DNA of 26,740 nt from an uncultured Brevibacterium sp. (GCA_902489215.1 CABTZE010000008.1:1-26740); one strand, 5' to 3'. Shown: positions 14,394-21,988, counted from the first letter of the stretch. The notes: generated by a model not told the origin, from the letters alone. Numbers and translations: made by a program.

Positions 14394-15890
14394 ATGGTGA
14401 AGCGCAGTCTGCGAATGTCCGTCGGAGCACGCGCGGTGCGAGCACTCACAGCCCGCCGCAGTGCGGCCGGCCTCTACCCGGCGTACAGCGAATCAACATC
14501 GTTTCTCGGCCCTGAGCCCACCGGCTTCGAAGCCGCCCACGTTCACGTGCGCGAAAAGCGCAAACTCTCCCGCCGTCTGCGTGAGTTCTTCGTGTACTCG
14601 CCGGCTCTCGGCAGGACAGTCGGCGTACGAGTTCTGCTTCCCGGCATCCCGCAGGAGCACGCTGTGCCGCTGTTCCTGTTCCACGGTGGGGGCGATGACT
14701 TCCGTTCGTGGACGGATTTGGGTCGGGCCGAACTGCACACCCGCGGCAGTCGTTTCCTCGTGGTCATGCCCGATGCCGGAGCGGCCGTCTATTCACGTCA
14801 CGAAATAGCACCCGGCCGTGTCGAGGACTGGCCGGAGTTCCACGTTCGCGAACTGCCCATGCTGATAGGCGACCTCTATTCGACCTGCCCCGAACTGCGC
14901 GTGGCCGCGGGGCTTTCCATGGGCGGATACGGGGCTATGAAGTACGCCGCCTGGCAGCCCGACCTCTACGCTGCCGCCGCCGCTTTTTCATCCCCGCTCA
15001 TCCCACAGGCCGCTCCCCCGCTGTTTGAAATCCTCGCGCTGCGCGCGGGAGCTCCCGCGGATTCGCTGTTCGGCTCGTTCAAAGACGGGGACGCCCGGTG
15101 GGAGGCGAACTCGCCCTACAACCTCGCAGAAAACCTCCGCGGACTCGACATTTGGCTGTCAGCCGGGTCCGGGACTCCCGACGACGCCGAAAACAGCAGC
15201 GAAAGCGCCGACGTCATGGAAGCCCACCTGCACAACCACGGCGGGCGCTTTGCCGAAAGGCTCAGCGAACTGGGCATCAAACACGCGTGGGCTCCCCGCG
15301 AGACCGGGATGCACAACTGGTTTGCCTGGCAGCGCGAGCTCAAGGCGTGGCTTGCCCACGCCACACAGGCCGACCTCGATCACAGCCCGACAGGAACTCC
15401 TGGACGCGATCCCCGGCCGCGGTTCTGGACGAGCGTCGCCGACGGAGCCCCCTTCACCTTCATCAGCGGGCTGCCCGTCTTCGAGATCTACGGGTGGAAG
15501 GTCGAAATTTCACGCCGCCGCCCGCAGATCGTCACCTTCGGCGATGTCAGCCCCAGCGGATTCACACTCAACGGCGCAGGGACCTTCCGAGTCACCTCCC
15601 CGCCCATGTTCATGCCCGGCGCGAAAGCATCCATCACCGTCCGGAGCCCGCTGGGAGTCAACCCGTATACGACCCGGGCCGACGCCTCGGGAGCCATTTC
15701 GATCACCGGGCAAATGGGAGCGGCACTGCACGACCCGATCGTGCCCGGCAGCCGTACAAAGCACTTCCGCACGTGGGGCCAGGCCGCGGTGACAGAAGTC
15801 ATCATCCGGGGACAGAGAAAAGACTCAGACAAATCTGCAACCATGGAACGCTCACGCAAACCGAAGAAGCTGCCCAAAGGCGGCGGCTGA
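14394..15890 (+). CDS. Esterase D/Fbp-type alpha/beta-hydrolase with uncharacterised C-terminal domain
   Basis: A 498-residue protein. Residues about 65-320 form a putative-esterase (PF00756-like) alpha/beta-hydrolase. Visible features are the oxyanion region LFLFHGGGDDFRSWTD, the nucleophile Ser175 in AAGLSMGGYGAM, an acidic candidate around Asp263 in LSAGSGTPDD, and His307 in GMHNWFAW. This is the fold of S-formylglutathione hydrolase and mycolyltransferases. Residues about 345-460 form a second, strand-rich domain (FTFISGLPVFEIYGWKVEI onward) that I do not recognise, then a basic Lys/Arg-rich tail. There is no convincing signal peptide. GGAGGT at 14383-14388 supports ATG 14394. It is followed 17 nt later by a lipoprotein gene, probably co-transcribed. 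It is not a MenH-type hydrolase by motif arrangement, and its substrate is unknown. Confidence 0.75.
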   Translation: MVKRSLRMSVGARAVRALTARRSAAGLYPAYSESTSFLGPEPTGFEAAHVHVREKRKLSRRLREFFVYSPALGRTVGVRVLLPGIPQEHAVPLFLFHGGGDDFRSWTDLGRAELHTRGSRFLVVMPDAGAAVYSRHEIAPGRVEDWPEFHVRELPMLIGDLYSTCPELRVAAGLSMGGYGAMKYAAWQPDLYAAAAAFSSPLIPQAAPPLFEILALRAGAPADSLFGSFKDGDARWEANSPYNLAENLRGLDIWLSAGSGTPDDAENSSESADVMEAHLHNHGGRFAERLSELGIKHAWAPRETGMHNWFAWQRELKAWLAHATQADLDHSPTGTPGRDPRPRFWTSVADGAPFTFISGLPVFEIYGWKVEISRRRPQIVTFGDVSPSGFTLNGAGTFRVTSPPMFMPGAKASITVRSPLGVNPYTTRADASGAISITGQMGAALHDPIVPGSRTKHFRTWGQAAVTEVIIRGQRKDSDKSATMERSRKPKKLPKGGG

Positions 15891-15907
15891 CAACAGAGGG
15901 GATCCGG

Positions 15908-16573
15908 ATGAAGCGGCTCACAGCAGGTCTGGCACTCACTGCACTCGCACTGACGGGATGCGGCAAAAACGGAAGCGAGCAGAGCGGTCCGGCAGCTGAG
16001 CAGACAGCGGCCAGCAGCGCCGAGCAGGGCGCAGACAAGGCCGTGCACTCCACCGACGATCTGCGCCGAGCTATGGAAGCCGCAGGCATGGAGCCGTCCG
16101 AAGTCAGCTCTGAAAACGCCGATCCCGGACAGCTGCTCGAAAGCGCATCCATCGAACCGGAGCAGTGCCGTGTGCTGTTGGACGCCACTCAGGATGCAGA
16201 CCTCGGCACTGACGCCGCGCTGAGCGCAAAAACCGATTCGGCGTCCTACTTCGCCGCCGCCAACGCGGAAGGCACCAAGCTCACGTCCATCGTTGAGAAC
16301 GCGCGCAAGGCCGGGCAGGACTGCTCAACCATGAAAGTGACGATCGCCGGCGAAACAGTTGAAGCCAGCGTCACGGTTGAAGACGTTGAGGTCGATGGGG
16401 CTGACGACGCTGTATCAACGTCTTCTGACGTCGACTTCCACGGGCAGAAGCTCAGCATCACCACCATCACCGCGGCGAAAGACAATACGGTCGTCTCCGC
16501 CGTCATCAGCCATGGCGGCAAACCGGAGACCGCCGCGAAGACCATCAGCAGCATCGTCAACAAGCTCGGCTGA
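15908..16573 (+). CDS. Putative secreted lipoprotein of unknown function
   Basis: A 221-residue protein beginning MKRLTAGLALTALALTGC: a short basic n-region, a hydrophobic core and the lipobox LTGC with Cys18 as lipidation site. A Gln/Ser/Ala/Glu-rich linker of about 30 residues follows, then an acidic domain with two later cysteines (about residues 77 and 139, possible disulfide) and a C-terminal ITTITAAKDNTVVSAVISHGG strand pair. The layout resembles actinobacterial lipoproteins with a sensor-like extracellular domain, but I do not recognise a named family. The frame is open further upstream inside the esterase gene. ATG 15908 is chosen from the signal peptide and the AGAGGGGAT site before it. 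Likely anchored on the outer face of the membrane. Confidence 0.8.
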   Translation: MKRLTAGLALTALALTGCGKNGSEQSGPAAEQTAASSAEQGADKAVHSTDDLRRAMEAAGMEPSEVSSENADPGQLLESASIEPEQCRVLLDATQDADLGTDAALSAKTDSASYFAAANAEGTKLTSIVENARKAGQDCSTMKVTIAGETVEASVTVEDVEVDGADDAVSTSSDVDFHGQKLSITTITAAKDNTVVSAVISHGGKPETAAKTISSIVNKLG

Positions 16574-16574
16574 T

Positions 16575-16661
16575 CTGGGCAGGCCCGGGATTGCCCGGGT
16601 TGAGCTGGGCGGGGCCCGGGGTTGCCCGGGTTGAGCCGGGCGGGCCTGGGGCCGGCTGAAG
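16575..16661. repeat. GC-rich tandem repeat with internal hairpins after the lipoprotein gene
   Basis: Two near-identical units of 30 and 31 nt (16575-16604 and 16605-16635), each with CTGGGC then CCCGGG-(A/G)TTG-CCCGGG and ending TTGAG, followed by a decayed third unit to about 16661. Each unit folds on itself because CCCGGG is self-complementary. It fills the gap between the convergent lipoprotein and menC genes, so it may act as a transcription end region. Confidence 0.75.
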
Positions 16662-16710
16662 CGAGTTAGGCCAGCGGAGTTTGGCTGAGCTGGCCCGAGC
16701 TGAGCGTGAC

Positions 16711-17862
16711 TTACGCTTCCCGCAGCAGCTTCCAGCAGGTGGCCAGGCGGGCAAGCCACCACTCTTCCGCTTCTGCCGGGGCACGGTGGTCTTCAGCCAG
16801 CTGAACGCTGACGTCCATCGGGTCGGTACTGATAGTGCCGCCGCGAGGCCTGCGCGGGTGATCGACAACATCGGCGGCCAACAGGGACGCAGTGCCCAGA
16901 CCGGCAGCCCACGCTGCACCCTCACCGAGCTGTGCAAGGGCGAGCGCCAGCTGAGCCCCTGCAGCCAAACCGATGGATGACTCCAGTGCGCTCGACACGG
17001 TGGCCGGCAGACCGCAGGACTGAACAATCCTGACCGCCGCGGCAACCCCGCCCAGCGGTTGAGCTTTGACGACAATGTGATCGGCCGCGCCCAGCTGCGC
17101 CACCCGCAGAGGATCGTCAGAGCGGCGAATGTTTTCATCCGCCGCAATCCTGATCACGCTCAATTCACTGTCGGCCTGCAGTCGTTCGCGCAGCCGAGCC
17201 ATGTCCTCGACACTGGCCACGGGCTGTTCGACGTACTCCAGCCGCTGCACAAAACCGTCCAGGGCGCTCAGTTTCCGCAGGTGTGCCACGGCTTCGTCAA
17301 TGCTGAGTTTTCCGTTGGCGTCCAGGCGGATCTTCGCGTTCGGGGCTGCTGCCAGGACCGCACGCACGCGCGCCACGTCAGCGTCTTTGCTGGAAGCACC
17401 GTGTTCGGCAATCTTGATTTTGAAAACGTCAACACCGTCAAAGCGGTCAAGCACCCCCGGAACGTCTTCCGCGCTGACCGCGGGGACAGTGCCGTTGACC
17501 GGCACCCGAGCCCCCGACAACCTCCCGGAAGAAGCGGGAGCCGGCGGCACCTCGTGAGCTTTGGCAGGTGAGGCTGACGAGGTGGAGGTCCCCGGTTCCA
17601 GCAGACCCGCCGGCCCGTGCAGGTTGAGGGAGAACTCGATGGCCGCGGCCAGCCAGCGGTGTGCCTCCTGTGGCCCGTATTCGGGGAAGGGACTGAACTC
17701 GGCCCAGCCTGCCGGTCCGCGCAGCAAGCACACCTGACGCGATGTGATGCCGCGAAACCGCGTGGTCATCGGCAGTTCGACCACGCGAATATCCGTGAAG
17801 AACTCGCGCGGATCAGAAGGCAGATCAGCGGGCAGCTGGGCGGCAGACAGCGAAAACGGCAT
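16711..17862 (-). CDS. menC: o-Succinylbenzoate synthase
   Basis: A 383-residue enolase-superfamily enzyme that dehydrates SHCHC to o-succinylbenzoate. The complete catalytic set is visible: Lys148 and Lys150 in VFKIKIAEHG, Asp181 in RLDANGKL, Glu212 in YVEQP, Asp242 in AADENI and Lys266 in VVKAQPLGG. The N-terminal capping domain contains FPEYGPQEAHRWL. Residues about 88-118 are a Ser/Ala/Pro-rich insertion before VPVNGTVPA. The frame is open upstream to 18147, but ATG 17862 is chosen. It gives the normal family start, and a TACTCT -10 lies 6 nt before it, which suggests a leaderless message. Divergent from menB. Confidence 0.95.
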   Translation of the reverse strand: MPFSLSAAQLPADLPSDPREFFTDIRVVELPMTTRFRGITSRQVCLLRGPAGWAEFSPFPEYGPQEAHRWLAAAIEFSLNLHGPAGLLEPGTSTSSASPAKAHEVPPAPASSGRLSGARVPVNGTVPAVSAEDVPGVLDRFDGVDVFKIKIAEHGASSKDADVARVRAVLAAAPNAKIRLDANGKLSIDEAVAHLRKLSALDGFVQRLEYVEQPVASVEDMARLRERLQADSELSVIRIAADENIRRSDDPLRVAQLGAADHIVVKAQPLGGVAAAVRIVQSCGLPATVSSALESSIGLAAGAQLALALAQLGEGAAWAAGLGTASLLAADVVDHPRRPRGGTISTDPMDVSVQLAEDHRAPAEAEEWWLARLATCWKLLREA

Positions 17863-17868
17863 GCCTTC

Positions 17869-17874
17869 AGAGTA
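17869..17874 (-). promoter_or_regulatory. -10 element of a leaderless promoter for menC
   Basis: TACTCT on the minus strand, exactly 6 nt before ATG 17862, no ribosome site present. Confidence 0.6.
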
Positions 17875-17937
17875 GCGAGCGCGGACAGTGTGAGGCGGTG
17901 TTGAGCCGTTATGTACGGCGGAATCAGGTGAGCCTAA

Positions 17938-17943
17938 TAGAGT
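17938..17943 (+). promoter_or_regulatory. -10 element of a leaderless promoter for menB-menE-menA
   Basis: TAGAGT (within TAATAGAGT), 6 nt before ATG 17950. The purine run GGGAG between them is too close to the ATG to work well as a ribosome site. Confidence 0.6.
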
Positions 17944-17949
17944 GGGAGC

Positions 17950-18867
17950 ATGAGCGTTTCGGAAATCTTCAACCCCAGCCGCTGGCGCGAAGTCCAGGGC
18001 TTTGACTTCACCGACATCACGTACCACCGGGCCATTGACGAAAACGGCGCGGACATCGGCGCGGTGCGCATCGCCTTCGACAGGCCCGAGGTGCGCAACG
18101 CCTTCCGCCCCCACACGGTCGACGAGCTCTACCGCGCCCTCGATCACGCCCGCCAGACCTCGGACGTCGGCGCGGTGCTGCTGACGGGCAACGGCCCCAG
18201 CCCCAAGGACGGCGGTTGGGCGTTCTGCTCCGGCGGTGACCAGCGCATCCGCGGTCGTTCCGGTTACCAGTACGCATCCGGTGAAACCGCGGAATCAGTC
18301 GACCCGGCCCGTGCCGGCCGCCTGCACATTCTTGAAGTTCAGCGGCTCATCCGCACCATGCCGAAGATCGTCATCGCGGTTGTGCCCGGCTGGGCTGCCG
18401 GCGGTGGGCACTCGCTGCACGTGGTGTGCGATATGACGATAGCCAGCCGTGAGCACGCGAAGTTCAAGCAGACCGATGCCGATGTCGGCTCCTACGACGC
18501 GGGCTACGGTTCGGCGTACCTTGCGAAGATGGTCGGCCAGAAGAAGGCACGCGAAATCTTCTTCCTGGGCCGCACGTACTCGGCACAGGACATGGCCGAC
18601 ATGGGCGCTGTCAACGAAGTCGTCGACCACACTGATCTCGAAGAAGCGGCCCTGCAGATGGCTCGCGAGATTCTGGGCAAGTCCCCCAACGCGCAGCGCA
18701 TGCTGAAGTTCGCGTTCAACCTGGTGGACGACGGACTCATGGGCCAGCAGGTGTTTGCCGGTGAGGCCACCCGCCTGGGCTACATGACGGACGAAGCAGT
18801 TGAGGGCCGCGACAGCTTCCTTCAGAAGCGCGACCCCGACTGGACGCCGTTCCCCTGGTACTACTGA
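17950..18867 (+). CDS. menB: 1,4-Dihydroxy-2-naphthoyl-CoA synthase
   Basis: A 305-residue crotonase-fold enzyme that ring-closes o-succinylbenzoyl-CoA to DHNA-CoA. Seen: FCSGGDQRIRGRSGYQYA (active-site loop), VPGWAAGGGHSLHVVCDMTIAS (oxyanion hole), and FKQTDADVGSYDAGYGSAYLA. Asp176 in QTDADVG supplies the carboxylate that bicarbonate provides in E. coli-type enzymes, so this is the bicarbonate-independent class typical of mycobacteria. The C-terminus RDPDWTPFPWYY is conserved. First gene of menB-menE-menA; menE starts 9 nt after the stop. Confidence 0.97.
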   Translation: MSVSEIFNPSRWREVQGFDFTDITYHRAIDENGADIGAVRIAFDRPEVRNAFRPHTVDELYRALDHARQTSDVGAVLLTGNGPSPKDGGWAFCSGGDQRIRGRSGYQYASGETAESVDPARAGRLHILEVQRLIRTMPKIVIAVVPGWAAGGGHSLHVVCDMTIASREHAKFKQTDADVGSYDAGYGSAYLAKMVGQKKAREIFFLGRTYSAQDMADMGAVNEVVDHTDLEEAALQMAREILGKSPNAQRMLKFAFNLVDDGLMGQQVFAGEATRLGYMTDEAVEGRDSFLQKRDPDWTPFPWYY

Positions 18868-18876
18868 CGGCAGCCA

Positions 18877-20286
18877 GTGCCCACCGCATTCCCCTCCCCC
18901 ACTCCGGCTGAGGCCAGCCGCGTCTTCGCTGACGCTCTGGAAGGCCGGCATATTGCCGTGCTGCCGGGCGGTGGTGTCAGACACCTGACCGCCTATCCGC
19001 TGTCCAGCTGGCGAGGCGCCGCAAGCGCTGGCAGCGCCGACTCACCTGGGGATGGGGGTATGGCGGGGGCCGCGAGCGCACCGCCCGCGCTGGTCGTCTA
19101 CACCACCGGCTCGACGGGCAAACCGAAGGGTGTGGCGCTGTCAGCTGAGGCGCTGCAGGCATCGGCGGCGGCCACCGAGGACGCCCTGTCCGGACCCGGC
19201 CGCTGGTTTCTGTGCTTGGCACCGGACCACATTGCCGGCGCCCAGGTGATTCTCCGTTCCCTGCGCTCCGGCACCGTGCCGTTCGACGGCCGGGGCCACT
19301 TCACGGCCGAGCGCTTTGCCGAACAAGCCGAGGAGTTCCTCGATGCCGGTCAGTCAGAACCCGCCTACGCCTCGTTGGTTCCGACCCAGCTGACCCGCAT
19401 CCTGCGCGAACCGCGGGCAACTGGGCAGGCAGCCCGGTTCGATGCACTGCTCGTGGGCGGGGCGTCCCTGCACCCGCATACCGCCCAAGCCGCGAAGGAG
19501 GCGGGTCTGCGGGTTGTCCGCACCTATGGCATGTCCGAAACCGGCGGCGGATGCGTCTATGACGGCCACGCGTTCCCGCAGGTGGACGTGCGCATTGAAA
19601 GCGACGGACGGGTTGCGCTGAGCGGCCCCGTTGTCGCTGACGGCTACGTCGAGGTGGGACCCGACTCAATTACGCCCAAGCCAGATTCAAGTTTCTCTGT
19701 CGACACCAGCGGAAGGCGCACTTTCCTCACATCCGACATGGGGCGCCTCGACAGTGCGGGAGTGCTGTCGATTACCGGGCGGATTGACGATGTCTTCCAG
19801 TCCGGGGGCACGAACGTGTCGCCCCTGGCAGTCGAGTCTGTGCTGCTGTCTGAACTGGCCGATGACGGGATTGACGAGGTTCTTCTGGTGCCCGTTGAGG
19901 ACCGCGAATGGGGGCATTTGGGAGCTCTCCTCGTGCACGGTCCGGGTGCAGAGTACTATCGAAACTCGGCAGTAGCCCTCAAGACCAGATTCAGGCACCT
20001 TTTGGGCCCCGCTGAAATCCCCCGATGGGTGTTTCCCGTCGAGGTGATCCCCACCAAGGGCATCGGCAAACCCGACCGTGCCGCGGCACGCGCGCTTGCG
20101 GCTCGGTTGCTACGCGGCGATGCGGAGCCCGGCGCGGCTCAGGACGGCTTGGCTGACGTCACGGCCGAGGCGACGGGACGGGCAGAGGTGAGGCCGACTG
20201 GCGCAAAAGAAGCTGACCTGGCAGGGTCAGCACCCGGAATGATTCAGGATTCAACGGACACGAGGACGGACGAACGTGGCGAATAA
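18877..20286 (+). CDS. menE: o-Succinylbenzoate-CoA ligase
   Basis: A 469-residue acyl-adenylate-forming enzyme that activates o-succinylbenzoate with ATP and CoA. Seen: the P-loop-like YTTGSTGKPKGVALS, VPTQLTRIL, RTYGMSETGGGCVYDG, the hinge region SDMGRLDSAGVLSITGRIDDVFQSGGTNVSP, and the catalytic-lysine motif KGIGKPDRAAAR. It is a compact actinobacterial form lacking about 100 N-terminal residues of longer ligases. It carries an extra Ala/Glu/Asp/Thr-rich tail of about 55 residues after the lysine motif. GTG start at 18877, 9 nt after menB with only a weak ribosome site, so translation may depend on menB. Its end overlaps the menA start by 11 bp. Confidence 0.94.
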   Translation: MPTAFPSPTPAEASRVFADALEGRHIAVLPGGGVRHLTAYPLSSWRGAASAGSADSPGDGGMAGAASAPPALVVYTTGSTGKPKGVALSAEALQASAAATEDALSGPGRWFLCLAPDHIAGAQVILRSLRSGTVPFDGRGHFTAERFAEQAEEFLDAGQSEPAYASLVPTQLTRILREPRATGQAARFDALLVGGASLHPHTAQAAKEAGLRVVRTYGMSETGGGCVYDGHAFPQVDVRIESDGRVALSGPVVADGYVEVGPDSITPKPDSSFSVDTSGRRTFLTSDMGRLDSAGVLSITGRIDDVFQSGGTNVSPLAVESVLLSELADDGIDEVLLVPVEDREWGHLGALLVHGPGAEYYRNSAVALKTRFRHLLGPAEIPRWVFPVEVIPTKGIGKPDRAAARALAARLLRGDAEPGAAQDGLADVTAEATGRAEVRPTGAKEADLAGSAPGMIQDSTDTRTDERGE

Positions 20287-21214
20287 GGCGCAGCTGTGGA
20301 TTTCCGGAGCACGGCTTCGGACGCTGCCTTTGGCTTTCGCACCCGTCGTCCTCGGCGCCGGTGCGGCACTCGGCCAGCTGGGTGGCCTGTCTCACCTGGT
20401 GATCGGCTCAGTGGACCCCACGGTCGACGACAACGTCAACGGGTGGATGCTTCTGTTCAAGGCCCTGCTGGCCCTCATTGTGGCTTTGGCTCTGCAGATC
20501 GGCTCGAACTACGCGAATGACTATTCCGACGGCATTCGCGGCACCGACGACGACCGCGTGGGCCCTATGCGACTTACCGCCAGCGGGCTCATCCCACCCG
20601 AACAGGTCAAACGGGCAGCCTTCATATGTTTTGGCATTGCCGGCTTTGCGGGGCTCCTGCTGACGATCCTGTCGGCCGCCTGGTGGATGCTCCTGGTGGG
20701 CGTGGCCGCGGTTCTTGCAGCCTGGTACTACACGGGCGGCAAACACCCCTACGGCTACATGGCCCTGGGCGAAGTCTTTGTTTTCATCTTCTTTGGGCTC
20801 GTGGCGACTCTCGGCACCACGTACACGATGGCCGGCGGTGTCAGTGTTGCCGCCTGGGCCGGAGCCGTTGCCGTGGGCCTCTATGCGTGCGCTGTGCTCA
20901 TGGTCAACAACCTGCGCGATATCCCCACCGACATCGAGGCAGGCAAACGCACACTCGCTGTGCTTCTGGGTGACCGTCGTTCGCGCATCGCCTATCTGGC
21001 ACTGGTCTTCCTGCCGTACCCGCTGCTGATAGTGCCGATCCTCACCGGCTATTCGGGAGCGCTTCTGGCAATCGTCTCAATCGTCCTCGTGGTGAAACCC
21101 GTGCGCGCACTCGTCCACCAGAAGACCGGTCAGGCGCTGGTCCCGGCGATTAAGCACACCAGTGTGGCCGCACTCGTCTACGCGGTGCAGCTGAGCTTGG
21201 GGCTGGCGCTCTGA
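20276..21214 (+). CDS. menA: 1,4-Dihydroxy-2-naphthoate polyprenyltransferase
   Basis: A 312-residue UbiA-superfamily integral membrane enzyme that joins the polyprenyl chain to DHNA with loss of CO2. Seen: N-terminal LWISGARLRTLPLAFAPVVLG, the first Asp-rich motif NDYSDGIRGTDDDRVGP (81-97), the second motif NLRDIPTDIEAGKRTLAVLLG, and about eight to nine membrane helices. GTG start at 20276 within the menE end (11-bp overlap, different frame), with GAGGACGGA upstream as a modest ribosome site. Last gene of the menB-menE-menA unit; its stop faces the DUF4229 gene 25 nt away. Confidence 0.96.
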   Translation: MANKAQLWISGARLRTLPLAFAPVVLGAGAALGQLGGLSHLVIGSVDPTVDDNVNGWMLLFKALLALIVALALQIGSNYANDYSDGIRGTDDDRVGPMRLTASGLIPPEQVKRAAFICFGIAGFAGLLLTILSAAWWMLLVGVAAVLAAWYYTGGKHPYGYMALGEVFVFIFFGLVATLGTTYTMAGGVSVAAWAGAVAVGLYACAVLMVNNLRDIPTDIEAGKRTLAVLLGDRRSRIAYLALVFLPYPLLIVPILTGYSGALLAIVSIVLVVKPVRALVHQKTGQALVPAIKHTSVAALVYAVQLSLGLAL

Positions 21215-21239
21215 GCGAGCATGCTGCCTGCGGGTGGGT

Positions 21240-21506
21240 TCAGCGGTGCTGTTCGTCGATTTCGTCTTCGATTGCTTCGTCGCTGCCGGCCTTAGGACCG
21301 CGGTTCCTGCGCTGAGCAGTCCACTCCGTCATCGACTGGATGGCTTTCTGCTTCATCCCGTTGAGCAGCAGATAGCTCAGCAGGGTCGCGACAATGACGG
21401 CAACGATTGTCGACAGAAGGCTGGGGCCGCTGAAGTACCAGATGACAGCGACAGAAACGGCCAGCAGGCCGATCCGGGCGGCGTTGTACAGAAGGAAATC
21501 ACGCAT
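21240..21506 (-). CDS. DUF4229-type small membrane protein
   Basis: An 88-residue protein with two predicted membrane helices (about residues 8-26 and 30-50) and a charged tail with EWTAQRRNRG and an acidic end. The opening MRDFLLYNAARIGLL and the two-helix layout match the actinobacterial DUF4229 family, often seen near menaquinone and cytochrome genes. Function is unknown. ATG 21506 has a minus-strand TAGAAT 9 nt upstream (21516-21521), giving a leader of at most a few bases. Divergent from the PLD N-terminal-domain gene, 44 nt away. Confidence 0.8.
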   Translation of the reverse strand: MRDFLLYNAARIGLLAVSVAVIWYFSGPSLLSTIVAVIVATLLSYLLLNGMKQKAIQSMTEWTAQRRNRGPKAGSDEAIEDEIDEQHR

Positions 21507-21515
21507 GGTGCCTTC

Positions 21516-21543
21516 ATTCTAGTCGGGTGGGTGCCACTACCAT
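21516..21543. promoter_or_regulatory. Compact divergent promoter pair for the two small membrane protein genes
   Basis: Minus-strand TAGAAT at 21516-21521 (9 nt before ATG 21506) and plus-strand TACCAT at 21538-21543 (7 nt before ATG 21551). The -10 elements are 16 bp apart, so each -35 position falls on or near the other's -10. Confidence 0.5.
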
Positions 21544-21550
21544 GGGGTGC

Positions 21551-21988
21551 ATGGCCCGCCTGCTGATCGCAATCATCGTCATTTACACGGCTCTTGCCCT
21601 GTACAGCCTTTTCGACTGTATTTCCTTTGACTCTTCCCGGGTCAAGATGATGCCGAAGGCGGCTTGGGCTGCGATCATCCTGTTCCTGCCGATTGTGGGA
21701 ATTGTGCTGTGGTTCCTGTTCGGACGCGGGGGACTTGCGCAGAAAGCCGATGCTGACAAGGCTGTGCCCGCCGCCCCTGACAACGACCCGGAGTACCTCA
21801 AGAAGATCTCCGACGACCTTGAACTGCGCCGCCTGCGCGAACTGCAGCGCCAGCAGGAAGAACAGCGCAGGGCCGAAAAACTCCGCGGCGACGGACCGGA
21901 GCCGCGCACGTACTCGAAGGGTGATGGCAGCCGTTCGGAAGATGACGGGCCTGAACCTGATGAAGAGGCGCCCCGCAGCGACAGCTGA
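21551..21988 (+). CDS. PLD nuclease N-terminal domain (PLDc_N) small membrane protein
   Basis: A 145-residue protein with two membrane helices: MARLLIAIIVIYTALALYSL and the segment WAAIILFLPIVGIVLWFLFGR. This hairpin with the FLPIVG-x-x-WFLFGR signature is the PLDc_N (PF13396-like) module that precedes cardiolipin synthases but also occurs alone in actinobacteria. After residue 65 the protein is a charged cytoplasmic tail with a Glu/Arg/Gln-rich coiled-coil-like helix (LKKISDDLELRRLRELQRQQ onward). ATG 21551 is preferred over upstream in-frame ATGs at 21527 and 21542 because TACCAT ends 7 nt before it. No catalytic HKD motif, so no phospholipase activity is expected. Function unknown. Confidence 0.8.
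   Translation: MARLLIAIIVIYTALALYSLFDCISFDSSRVKMMPKAAWAAIILFLPIVGIVLWFLFGRGGLAQKADADKAVPAAPDNDPEYLKKISDDLELRRLRELQRQQEEQRRAEKLRGDGPEPRTYSKGDGSRSEDDGPEPDEEAPRSDS

Noticed and set aside
13198..14445. 415-residue open frame on the minus strand opposite the CPBP gene
   Set aside because: It is a mirror of a GC-rich real gene. Its translation is rich in Arg, Gln, Asn and Pro with no family motif, while the plus strand has clear CPBP motifs.
14394..15890. Esterase as the missing MenH
   Set aside because: MenH is a roughly 250-residue alpha/beta-hydrolase of a different subgroup. This protein has PF00756-like features, a second domain and a separate leadered promoter region.
15098..15907. Upstream extension of the lipoprotein frame inside the esterase gene
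   Set aside because: The signal peptide with lipobox starts at ATG 15908. The upstream translation is Arg/Pro-rich shadow sequence.
16575..16661. CRISPR array
   Set aside because: The repeats are directly adjacent with no unique spacers, and no cas genes are present.
17863..18147. N-terminal extension of menC into the menB gene
   Set aside because: The added residues do not resemble MenC, they lie antisense to menB, and a -10 element sits 6 nt before the chosen ATG.
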